A stretch of 64,000 bases of DNA, taken from the NCBI GenBank assembly GCA_012845835.1, contig JABAKD010000010.1:16221355-16285354 (forward strand). The letters are read 5' to 3'. A program made the translations under genes and the position numbers. Below, one piece after another: positions 43,601 to 52,133 of this stretch. The DNA is from Undaria pinnatifida. Its lineage: Eukaryota > Sar > Phaeophyceae > Laminariales > Alariaceae. How positions within the stretch are numbered: position 1 is the stretch's first letter; the number at the start of each line of letters is the position of its first letter. Below the pieces are notes generated by a model. The model was not told where the DNA came from. It worked only from the letters and a program-made list of their open reading frames with translations, and made no database searches.

Positions 43601-46600
43601 GGAGGTGAGGAGTGTTGCATTGCAAGGAGGCGTTGTGCGTGGGTGTCCGTGGACCGATACACCGAAGAAGGATTACTGGATACAGACAGCAGTACTAATC
43701 TCAATTCGGTGTAACGGTGTTGGGGACGGCGCGAGTAGTTACGCCGCATACATAAGAGACGAGAGGAGGAAGAGAGATTTAGGTACTTTGATTAGACGAA
43801 GGATTACGCCGCATACTTAGGAGAGGTAAGCGTACGGAGGCGTTGTTTGTGGCTGTCCATGGAACGATAGTGATGCTCTCGATCGGAGGCGTGCGTCAAG
43901 ACGTAGCGTCGCGCCTGCCTCTCGCTCTCACACATAGTTTGTTCTCTCTGAGGGCCCAAGGAGGTTGATGCGCACATACACATACCTACGCCCCCCCCCC
44001 CCCCGCGCCATCCTTGCTCTATGACCTTCGAACGTGTCGCAACCTCGCCGATATGTTGTGCCTTGCGTTCAGGCGGTCTTCTCGATCGTCGATGAACAAC
44101 GGAGACCGAGGGGCGCGGGGCGGTAGCGCCACGCGCAGGAAATGGGGCTCGTCGGCATTCAACGTCGCCCCGGGTGACGTGGGCGTTAGTAGGTGGGTGG
44201 CAGCTTAAGGCCATGTGCTTCAAACGCTGCTTATAGTTCAAACGCTAGCTCGTCCGCTAACTCATTGGCAGGTGGGTGGCTACTTCAGCCGATGAGCTAC
44301 TACTAAATGTAGTCCAAACGTTACGAGTTAAACCGCTATTACAAACTCTGCGTAGCTCATCCGCTTGTTTACCCGCTGTACAACTCACTCGCTAGCTCGC
44401 GCGCTATTAATGGTTGAAACGCTAGCACATCCGCTATACAGCCCGCCCGCTAGCTCGCGTGCTAGTTACAACCCTACCGTGGCGAAAGGCTAGCTCGCCA
44501 GCGAGTTCACTAGAAGGTGCCCACTTCAGCCCACGCGCTACTACACCGCAAGCTCATCCGCTACTGGCTCACACCAAGTTGGGGGGGTACCCTCGTTTTC
44601 ACTGCGGCCGAGTTGAGGCCACTCGCCTCGAGCGAGTGTCTGTGCACCTCGATCAACAATAGGGTTAACACATGACTGTTGGCGTAGTGTAGCGGCCACA
44701 GGGAACAGTTGTATCATGAACCTAAATGCCAGTTGCATGGTGAGGAACTCCGAGCCGCTGCAAAACGAGGCACTAAATGTGATTCCCCTAGTATAACCTT
44801 GATTCTAATTAGCAGGTGGTCACTACAACCCACGCGCTGCTGATGTTTTTCAACCGCTGATTCAATATCTAGTTCAAACGCTAGCTTACCTGCTACATAG
44901 CTCACCCCCTAGCTCGCGCATGATTAACAGTTGCTACGCTAGCTCGCCCGCTGGCTTTCGCGCTAATTGAAATCGCCAGTTTGAAAGGTAGTTCACCCGC
45001 TACCTCATTGACAAATGCTCAGACGCCAGCTAGCTCATCCGGTGGCGCAACCCGCTAGTTCAAACTCTAGCTCGTCCGCTAGCTCACGCTAGCTTTGGCT
45101 GTTCTTCAAACAGTAGCTCGCCCGCGAGCTCATCTGCTAGCTCCCGCGCTAGCTCACCGGCGAGCTCAAGCCTTCGCTCACATGTTAGTTTACGCGATAG
45201 CTCACGCGCCAGCTCACGCTCTAGCCCCCCTCCCTCTCCCCCCCCCTGCCCGCCTCCCTCATTCCTAATACAGCGGCGATGATTCTTGGGGGGGGAGGAC
45301 AACGCCCCGAGGCTGGGAGCAAAACGCCTCCTCCTGGAACAGCGGGACTGCCGGCCTTCCATCCCCTTCCACTCCCGGGTGGAAATCAAGGGCGGCGGCG
45401 GCGGCGGCGGCGCACCGCGAGCAGCAGTCACCGCTTGGGGCTTCCTCTGTCTCTCCTGCGATGTCTCCCGACGCTAGTGCTACTGCTAGTAATTGCGCAA
45501 GTGTTGGCTCTGCCGCCGCCGCCGCCGCTGCTGCTGAGGCTGCTGCGGCTGCCTCAACCTCGAAAGGAGGCGGTGGAAGGCGCCGCGGCGGTGGTGGTGG
45601 CGGTAGTAGCGTCGCTCCGGCCGTGGCAAGGGCTTCTTCGGCGAAGGGCGGCAGTGGTAGAAGAAATGATGGCCTCGGGCGTGAGCGCGAGCGCGGACGT
45701 TTTTTGTGGTCGGAAGAGGAGCAAGAGCGAGACGCTGCTCTTGCTGCTGCTGCTGCTACGTCGTCGAATGGCGTGGGTGTGGCTGCGGTTGGGGTACGCA
45801 GCGGTGGCGGCGGTGGTGATGGTGATAGGACTCCTGCAGAAGACAGCGGGAGCAACGACATTTACCGGCATTGGGAGCAGGTAGAAGAGGAGGGCGGTGG
45901 GGGTGCCAGCTGGAGGAGGAGGCGGGTCGCTCGCCAGGACTCGTTGTCTGAGTCCGGGGCCGAAGCGGAAGAGGGGAGGCTTCCCACCCCTGCCCGCGAT
46001 GGCATTCGGGCGGAGGGGGGGGGCGAGGGGGAGGCGATGGATGCAGGCCGCAACCACCGAAGGTTTGGCTTTCAGCCGAAGGGGAAAGGGGGAACTCCTG
46101 GGCGAAGGCGACATCATCAGGGGTACAAACACGCGCTGCAGCAGCCGTGGTCGCAGAGGGGGGGAGGGGAAGACGAGGAGGAGGACGACCAGCAGCAGCA
46201 GCAGCAGCAAATGGCCAGCCCAAATTTGCCGCCGTCTTTGATACCTCGCCGAGGAAGTTCAATTCCCCGGCTGTCTGTTTCGCGTGGAGGTGGGGTTGGT
46301 CTTGCAGCCGCCGTCGTGGGTGTTTCTGCAGGTACGTCCGCGGATGTGTCGGGCGACGATGAAAGCGGCGGGTTTTGGACGTTCCCGCGGGAAGGCATGA
46401 GAAACGTGCTGGAGCCGCGCGGCTCAGGTTTGGCTAGGAAGGAGGCGGTGTTGTTGGCCGGGGCGGGGATGCGCTCACCCCCGGTCCGACAAATTAGGGC
46501 GGTGGCAGAGGGGGGTGGAAAGGTGCATGTGGTCGATCGGGCTATGTCGTCCTCGGAGGGAGAGGGAGTGGATAGGCACGAACTCCGAGTGGCGCTCGTT

Positions 46601-47485
46601 CGGATCAAGCGCTTGCAGAAGAGTTGGGAGGAGCGATGTAGTGCGTTTGAGGTGAGGCGGGGCGTGGCGGTGGCGTGTCGGGCGGCGCGGCGGGGCGTAT
46701 ATAACGCGTAACGACGAAACGGCCTTCCTTTTTTCGCTCGTTTTCGTTGCGTTTTTGTATGGCTTTGGTCGTATTTTTCATGTTTTTGTTTTTCCACGGC
46801 TTTTGTTGCATTCTTGTGCTTTTGTTTTTTCAGCATTTTTTTTTACCAGTGTTGCTTTTACCTTATCTGCTTTCTGCTACGCAGCAGCAGCACTGTTTTT
46901 GTTTGTACGGCAGGTTTTGTTGTATTCTGGTTACACTGTTTTTGTTTTGCCACTTGCGTTTTTTCTGGCTCCCACCCATCGCGCTTTCAGCTACCCTCTA
47001 CTGCAGCATGGATCTTGTAACGACCACGGCCAACGTGTCGACCCTGCTGCCTGCTAACCGAAACCCCCTGCCCTTGCCTTTTGCTCCAAAACCCTCCTCC
47101 GCAGAAACTGCTGCAGCTCAAGGACCTCCGAATAGAGTCCCTCATGTTGCCCCACAGAATCGGGTCCCTGTCTGGGTACCCCGGCGAAGCTGCCACCGTT
47201 TCAAAAAACGCCTCCAGTGTTAAGACCAAAACCGCAACGAGTGATGGCCGAGGGGGTTTCTCCAAGCCGCGCGGCGTCGCGGGCGGGGACGTGGGCGGGG
47301 GAGGGGATGGAGGGGAGAGGGTGGGGGAGGGGCGCGGTGCTACACCAAAGAAGACGAAGGGGGCCGAGCGGGTTAGTGTGTCGAAGCGCGCGTCCCCCGG
47401 CACTCCGGCCCCTCCGCCACCCTCCCCCATGAGGGTCAAGGAAAAACGACGGCTCGCGCGAAACAGTGACACTGATGATTACTGA
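34056..47485 (+). CDS. Kinesin with near-complete motor domain, kinesin-1-like, nine exons
   Basis: Nine exons join in phase: 34056-35273, 36370-36918, 38334-38513, 40959-41200, 42814-43000, 43540-43604, 44073-44192, 45274-46651 and 47105-47485, giving 1439 residues. Residues 1-325 are Ser/Thr/Ala/Asn-rich. The motor starts at RVRVLCRFR (about 330), with KFDRVF near 393, the P-loop GQTGSGKT at 430-437, [13 protein letters not shown] at 569-581, switch I NQASSRSH at 633-640, switch II DLAGSE at 666-671, [20 protein letters not shown], and [19 protein letters not shown]. It closes with [18 protein letters not shown] and the GAEG loop point to kinesin-1 relatives, but class is not certain. A 97-residue Pro-rich insert splits the motor after TFTMGG. 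A short helix ([18 protein letters not shown]) follows, then Ala/Gly/Gln/Ser-rich tail and a final [15 protein letters not shown] helix. It should be an ATP-driven microtubule motor; cargo is unknown. Confidence 0.88.
35371..35534. mobile_element. MITE-like element with ATTTAAGAGCGCC inverted ends, copy 2
   Basis: The left end ACCCCGATTTAAGAGCGCCC is mirrored by the right end GCGCTCTTAAATCGGGGT. It shares its interior with 3350-3579. It lies in kinesin intron 1, 97 bases after the donor at 35274. Several internal TAAGAGCG words repeat the end motif, a feature of subterminal transposase-binding repeats. No coding capacity. Confidence 0.75.
35535..36369 (+). other. Remainder of kinesin intron 1
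   Basis: It holds a C/T-rich tract at 36122-36310 (CTCTCTCCCTCTCC words) shortly before the acceptor GCGTCAG at 36363-36369. The tract is a normal if long polypyrimidine run. No exon or RNA was recognised in the rest. Confidence 0.5.
37025..37450 (+). repeat. 210-bp dispersed repeat, copy 2 plus a partial copy 3
   Basis: 37025-37280 matches 19048-19255 (CTCATTTATTGCTTGCC, CCCTTTCGAGACGGAGCACCG, GGCCGTCTGTGGCTACCA). A second, partial copy at 37365-37450 again has TTTCGAGACGGAGCACAGC and CACCTCCAAC. The two lie in tandem in kinesin intron 2, bounded by GGGGG.TACTC words. Confidence 0.7.
37640..37765 (+). repeat. TTTTGTG heptanucleotide-type tract
   Basis: Degenerate GTGTTTT / GCGTTATGTGTTTT units in kinesin intron 2. 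Phe/Cys/Val-rich open frames across it are by-products. Downstream 37766-38333 shows no exon until the CGGACAG acceptor. Confidence 0.8.
38514..38990 (+). other. Start of kinesin intron 3 with hexamer run and inverted dispersed repeat
   Basis: (GAACTT)n occupies about 38567-38598. An inverted copy of the TTTTGGGTTAAG family lies at 38820-38985, read here as GTGCTACGATAGAGC, TTCTTAACCCAAAATCGTCG and GGGCCATGAG. No exon is supported. Confidence 0.55.
39031..39968 (+). repeat. 53-bp minisatellite, about 18 units, in kinesin intron 3
   Basis: Unit consensus in pieces: CACTCGAGAGGTTAGGAGCC, TCAGAAAAAGAAACAATGG, TTGGTGAATAGAGT. CTCGAG begins at 39041, the next at 39094, 39146 and 39199, giving a period of 52-53. 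Later units vary (CAACAGGG, GAGCGTC, TTGCTGAATAG), and some variants recur together, so higher-order duplication has occurred. Confidence 0.93.
40165..40370 (+). repeat. Dispersed repeat, second copy
   Basis: Matches 2498-2690: TGATGAGTCATCCCACG at 40170, TTCTGAGCTCCTAACA, GCAACCCGACC and a final ATTAATGGCCCTA. The remainder of this intron to 40958 contains only a C-rich patch (40720-40800) and a T-rich acceptor tract. Confidence 0.6.
41249..41385. mobile_element. MITE-like element with CAGGG(A/C)TTTTCAC ends, worn copy
   Basis: Begins GCAGGGATTTTCACGC and ends CCCGTGAAAAAAATCCGTGC, with GACCCGGCCCG and CCCGACCCGCGG inside. It is related to 42206-42451 and 59446-59642 by end and interior sequence. 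It lies just downstream of kinesin exon 4. No clear target duplication. Confidence 0.55.
41947..42040 (+). repeat. 85-bp intronic repeat, kinesin copy
   Basis: GTTAACCGCTTTGGAGCCCC, ACTAATTCCAAGTAGTTCG and CCAAAACGGGTTTCCAGTTG match the copies at 4326-4606 and 62056-62148. It is complete and is the best match to the apparent consensus. Confidence 0.65.
42206..42451. mobile_element. hAT-like MITE with 8-bp target duplication, nested in another repeat
   Basis: The ends CAGGGCTTTTCACGGGTCA and TGACCCGTGAAAAGCCCTG are exact inverted copies of 19 bases. GAAAAAAT flanks it on both sides (42198-42205 and 42452-42459), an 8-bp direct repeat as hAT elements make. The interior is largely (GACCC)n. The flanking sequence is the CATGGCCTA..CGATTTTGGGT dispersed family, so this element inserted into an older copy. 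Confidence 0.85.
43010..43290 (+). pseudogene. Duplicated end of kinesin exon 5 and adjoining intron
   Basis: Exon 5 ends GTTGTCCGCCTCAAGCGACAG then GTGAGAC at 43001. At about 43139-43165 the intron shows GTTTTCCGCCTCGAGCGGCAG then ATGAGGC, a worn copy of exon edge and donor. The intron part also repeats: ATGCCTACCGAGGCAGGCG at 43031 against ATGCCTACCGGGCAGGCG at 43187, and TTTTTGTGCCCAGCGGC at 43117 and 43248. The duplicated unit is about 155 bases. Confidence 0.75.
43605..44072 (+). other. Kinesin intron 6 with internal duplication
   Basis: GGAGGCGTTGTGCGTGGGTGTCC near 43626 is echoed by GGAGGCGTTGTTTGTGGCTGTCC near 43836, each followed by (G/A)TGGA(C/A)CGATA. GGATTACTGG and GGATTACGCC also pair. 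The second copy follows GGAGAGGTAAGC, again like an exon edge plus donor. A poly-C run sits at 43990-44004. Confidence 0.5.
44193..45240 (+). repeat. Short-word repeat intron (GCTAGCTCGCCCGCTAGCTCAC) with donor-like copies
   Basis: Kinesin intron 7 consists largely of CGCTAGCTC / CCGCTA / CGCTAGTT words. Exon 7 ends GTTAGTAG then GTGGGTGGCAGCTTAAGGCC. GGCAG then GTGGGTGGCTACTTCAGCCG recurs at 44265-44290, GAAG then GTGCCCACTTCAGCCCACG at 44513, and GCAG then GTGGTCACTACAACCCACG at 44813. The intron thus looks built by repeated copying of the segment around the 5' splice site. The array runs to the C-rich acceptor tract near 45230. Confidence 0.7.
46652..47104 (+). other. Kinesin intron 8
   Basis: T-rich intron with TTTTGTT words between a GTGAGG donor at 46652 and a CCGCAG acceptor at 47104. 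Both borders are phase 0 and join SAFE to KLLQLKDL. Phe/Leu-rich frames across it are by-products. Confidence 0.6.
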
Positions 47486-49416
47486 GAGGAAAAACACGGC
47501 GGGTTTGCGTCTGTTTCGGACACAAGAATCGTTTCCCAGTTTGCCCGCGTGGGTTGGCTTGTCTCTCACCAGATGTCCCTTACACGGAGTATGCCACCGC
47601 AAAAGCGCATCCCACTCTATTTCAGCTACTGCAGGCTGTACACGAAGTCGGATTGCACTCTATTTCCGAGTATTTATTTTCGTCGCGCAGTCCCAAAAGG
47701 GAGGGAACTGAGCTGACGCTTTTTTGGTGATGGGTACAGCAGCACGGGACAGCACCTCGGTAGGAAATTTTGTGGAGTGAAGGCATCTTTTTTTCCGTCT
47801 CTTTGCGCGAATCTTGCAACAATCGATTTTTACGCTGAAGCTTGGGTAGGACGCACTCTGTCTGCTTCACGTAAGAATTGATGCTGGCCCATTGTAAGAA
47901 TTGCTTCATTAGGTGGGGTCGCGTGTAGTACTGTGATGCTGGTGATTGTGATGTTTTTTTGTTTTTTCTTGTTGGTGTTATTGGCTGTTGTGTTCGGTTT
48001 CTGCCGGTCTGACGACGTGGGTCTTCGACTCTCCAGCGTGCTATCAGCTTCGTTAGCTGAGGCGTGTTCTGCGCTGTCATCGCGCGCAGTGCTCGAGACC
48101 TCCCCCTCCCGATTGAGTCGACCGAGAAGAAAATGACCCGACCGGCTGGCTTGACAATGGTTCCTGCCGGTGTCGTGGCGTGGCGCTGCTGCCGTTGCTT
48201 GTGCTGCTGCTGCTGTGAAGACCCCTCTGATTTATGGCGAGGAAAGGACGAGGGAGCGAAGCGACCGCGACCGTATTTTCCTTGCAAGGCAAAAACGCCT
48301 TTTTATAGCGGGATGCGTACAGGTTGCCATTAATTAAGTAGTGTGACTGTACGTCTGCCTTGTCTGTCTGCTGTGTCCCGCTGTCTCTCGGCGGCTCTCA
48401 TGGCTGATTGCGAGAGCTGTACGTGGCCGATTCCCTCAAACTCGAGGCCTGCAACAGGAGCAGACGAGTTGGGGCTATCTCGTGGTGACTTGTTTCGTCG
48501 CACCCCGTGTCAAGTTGGCCGCGGTCGCCGGGTTGATGTGGTTTTGGTGGCCGTGTGGCGGGGTTTCGTCTTTTTTGGGGCGTTTTTTTCTTCTTTTTTT
48601 TGAATGCTCACGGCCTGCTGCGTGTACGAGGCACTCTTGCCTCATTTACCTCTCTACTAGTATCTAGTTGTGGTGATGTGGTTTCTAGCTGTATGTGGTG
48701 CTGTTATTGATAGCTATTTGTGGTGATGTTTTCGCGAAGACGAACGGGGGCGTTTTATTTTGTTACTGTGGTACTCGGGTAGTGCGCTAACAATGTAGTG
48801 GGGGGGTGGTTGCTGTTGGCTGTGGGGCAGAGGGGGGGGGTTATTTTTGAGTTGTCTTCGGAATCAGGGTAGTTCGCTAATATAGTAAGGGTGGGGGGTG
48901 GTTGTTGGAGGGAATAAACAGGGTTTGTACGGACTGGAGAGGGCGTTTCTAGTGAAGGGGGTGGGGCGGGGGGGAGGGGGGGGCTCGAGGGGGGGCGAGC
49001 GGGGTTGGCTGAGGGGACGAAGGGAACAGCAATCGTGGGTGGACTACAAATCGGTTGTAAGATGCGATGCAGACGAACCATACGGAGCGAGAAGCGAGTG
49101 GAGGGCGTCTTGTAGGGCTAGGCCAGGATAGGTTCGCCAAACAGAACAGTATGTGCTGGCTGCGTTCAGTACATAATGTTTGGCTGCGTTAGCCACGTTT
49201 CGTACTCTTAGTATGATTTACTTTTTGAGGCAAAAGCGGCGACGTCACATTAGTACCCCATACATTCACGGAGGAATGATTATTTTGCCGCGGCGTTTTG
49301 GAGCCGGTTCGTGTATTGTTGTAATGTATCGATGTTGCATTTTGTCTTCTTAGATTGATTACGGGATTCCTCATAATAGCTTTTGGTGCCGTCTCGCTTA
49401 GTTTAGCTAATATTCG
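47486..49416. other. Intergenic stretch after the kinesin gene
   Basis: No conserved coding sequence was found. A minus-strand frame at 47622-48287 is open but low in complexity, without domains. G-run patches at 48830-49000 and a repeated GTTGTGGTGATGTGGTTTCTAG-like pair near 48665-48730 are the only structure noticed. Confidence 0.4.
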
Positions 49417-49490
49417 TATCAGATCAGATCAAATCAGATCAGATCAGATCAGATCAGATCAGATCAGAATATATCAGATCAGATCGTTGC
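49417..49490 (+). repeat. (AGATC)n pentanucleotide microsatellite
   Basis: About twelve AGATC/AAATC units, rich in GATC sites. Flanks 49491-49979 are T-rich with no gene seen. Confidence 0.9.
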
Positions 49491-49979
49491 GCGCAGAGTT
49501 AGAGCGACTTCTGTCTGGTGGTCCCACGCGCCTGGATCTACTTTTTTTTCGCGTACATTGGGGTAGATACGCTTCCTTTTTCATGTGTCGTTTCTACTTT
49601 TTATATCGACGTCGGTTAGTATTTCCCTCACGCTGGCTGCTTTCCGTTCTTAATTTTTGTTTTCCTTTAATATCTTTGTTTTTAGATTGTATGTCTTTCT
49701 TATGAATAAAGCATAACATCATTAGCCGCCGACGTGAAGTAGACTATTAATAACTGAATGAAGGCTTTGTTTCGTTTCGATTTTTTTTCTTCTCCGACCC
49801 TACCTGAATTTATTTTTTGGGGGACCGTTTAGGAATTAAGATTAATACCAAAAGTTCTTGCGTTGCCGGACAATTCCGGCTTTAGCAGCGGGCAAGCCGT
49901 CTTTTTTCTCGTCTTGAGTTAGCCAGCATAACACGTCGTTGTCTTGCGGGGCGGTGTGTTTGTCGGCACGCGGCGTCAT

Positions 49980-50695
49980 CGGCTTGCAGACAAGCGCGTC
50001 GGTTGACGGTTTAGCGTTGTCCCGTCAATACCCGTCTAGACTTAATATACTGGTCTTTAGTGTGAGAAGTTCGTTGACGGACAGCCGTCATGCGTCTCTA
50101 GATGGATACGCTAGCTTTAGTGTGGGGAGTAGGTCCTAGACGGACAGCCATCAAGCTTTTTTTTACTCAAATGTATTATTTTTAGTGCGAGGATTTCCTT
50201 GACTGCCGTTCGTCAACGGTTTGACGGCTTTTGGTCAAGGGGCAAGAATGAGTCAACCGAAATGTTTTATTTTTAGTGTGGGTATTTCCTCGACGGCTGT
50301 CCTTGACGGCTTTCCGTCAAGGGGAAATGATGCGTCAACCGAAAAATGCTAGTTTTTAGTTTGGGGATTCCCTTGACGACTGTCCTTGATGGCTGTACGC
50401 CAAGGGGTACCAGTGCATCTACCGAAGTGTGCTATTGTTAGTATGGGGATTTTCCTTGGCGGCTGTCCTTGACGGCGGTACGTCAAGGAGTGAGAGTGCA
50501 TCAACCGAAACATACCATTTTTTGTGTGGGTATTTCCTTGGCGGCTCTTGACGGCGGTACGTCAAGGGGTGAGAGTGCATCAACCAGACATAACATTATT
50601 AGTGTGGAGTTTCCTTTACGGCTGTCCTTGACGGCTGTACTTGACGGCTCCCCGTCAAGGGGTAAAGGTACGTCAACCGACGTACGTTTTTGCTT
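49980..50695 (+). repeat. 80-85-bp minisatellite with CTTGACGGC..GTCAAGGGG hairpin core
   Basis: About eight units share TTTAGTGTGGGGATTTCCTT, GACGGCTGTCCTTGACGG, CGTCAAGGGGT and GCATCAACCGAA. CCTTGACGGC..CGTCAAGG in each unit can fold on itself. Related words (CCGTCAAGAG, GAGCCGTCAAC) recur at 57930-58270, probably a diverged relative. Confidence 0.85.
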
Positions 50696-52133
50696 GTGGT
50701 TGATGTGGTAGAGCTTATTCAGGGGTCTTTTTTATTTTTTTTTGATCGCTGATAGTTGTTCCGTCGGGTTCTGTTCGGTTTTTGTTTTGTTTTCTTGCGG
50801 GGTAAGAAAAGGGGCGTTCTGAATCGGATTGTGGAAGGTCCTTCCGGTCTATCGTCACGAGGAGACGATAAACAGAACAAAATGTATGGAAAGGAAAACG
50901 GTAAGAAACAGAAGGTACTTGTTGAATGAAAACGCTTCAGTACCTCTTCGGTGTGCTTCAATGACTTGGATTAGCTTTTTTTTCACAACAATAATGATGC
51001 AGAGACAGATGGATGCACCTCTGTGCCTATCATATCGAAGTGTCTTTTGCGCGATTGAGAGTTAGTTTTGGTTTCGATCCTCGTTCCGTTTCTCTGGCCT
51101 CGTGCTTACTTTGTTTTCGCTGCATATACTTCCAATCTTCTTTTTACTTCCCTGACAGCCTCACGCCTACTTTGTTGGCACTCCCCTTTCCTCAGCGGCC
51201 ACCGACACGCGAACACAGCGAGTTGTTGGACGGACGGAGGATAATAAGTATGTGTTGTATGTGCATGTGTTGTACGGGTTGTATGGGTTGTATGTGTTGT
51301 ATGATCTACTGTATGTGTTGCATGCTTTGCTGTATGCGCTATACTCTTAAAAGCGGGGTTATCGGTAGACCAGTGATGCAAAAAACTGTACAGCACGGAC
51401 GGGACACATCATAAGGAAATAATTCTGAGGGGGGGAAGGTAAGGGCGGAACAAGCCGAAGGGCTGCGGCCAATGACCTGGGGGATGGAATATTGATGAGG
51501 AATAGGCTAGGTTATAGTATGGGCACCTAAAACGACAAAATGTGGGGAAGGGACCTTGGGAAACGGTTGGCAGAGAGAGTCATAGCAGAGATACTACTGC
51601 TTCACGGAAGGATGTTCCATTTATATCGGAACGGCATGTACACGACGTATATAATCTTGTCGGAGGGCAAATGTTATAAGAAGAAAAATATAGTATTACC
51701 CAGGCTGGGCCTTTTATTTTGGGGACGGTGCGTTCTACACTGACTTGAGTATATAACGGCTTCCGGATTTATTATTTTCCTGCAAATACCAGCCTGCGCT
51801 TTCTTACTATCTTGTTCCTTGTTGGGTGTCCCTCGCGCCGCGTGCGCATGAGCCACCGAGCCTCGCACCCCTCACGCGTTTGACGACGACCTCATGCATT
51901 TTTTCTTCTTTTGTTTTTATTCATCCAATTTGTTGTCCTCGCACTACTCTTGCGCTCCCTCCCAGTAGTAACTCAGATCCAGGCTCACACAGCGGGCCCT
52001 CCTTCCCCATCCCCGCCACGGTACGTGCCTTCATTTTTATTCGCGAGAAGAATTCGGCACTTTCTTTCCTCGTCGACTCGCGTCGAATGCGTCAGTGAAA
52101 AATGATTAAAATCATGTGCAGAAACGCAGGTTC
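50696..52133. other. Intergenic stretch upstream of the retroelement relic
   Basis: It holds TGTATGTGTTGTATG words at 51247-51345. A segment at 51940-52060 (AACTCAGATCCAGGC, CACGGTACGTGCCTTCATTTTTAT) is related to 59940-60020 next to the hairpin element. No gene is recognised. Confidence 0.4.

Noticed and set aside
45265-46836. Long minus-strand frames opposite kinesin exon 8
   Set aside because: GC-rich shadow. The plus-strand frame joins exons 7 and 9 in phase; the minus strand shows only low-complexity Pro/Ala/Ser.
47622-48287. 221-codon minus-strand frame after the kinesin gene
   Set aside because: Gln/Arg/Ser-rich without domains, no supporting splice context and no recognised relatives; left uncalled.
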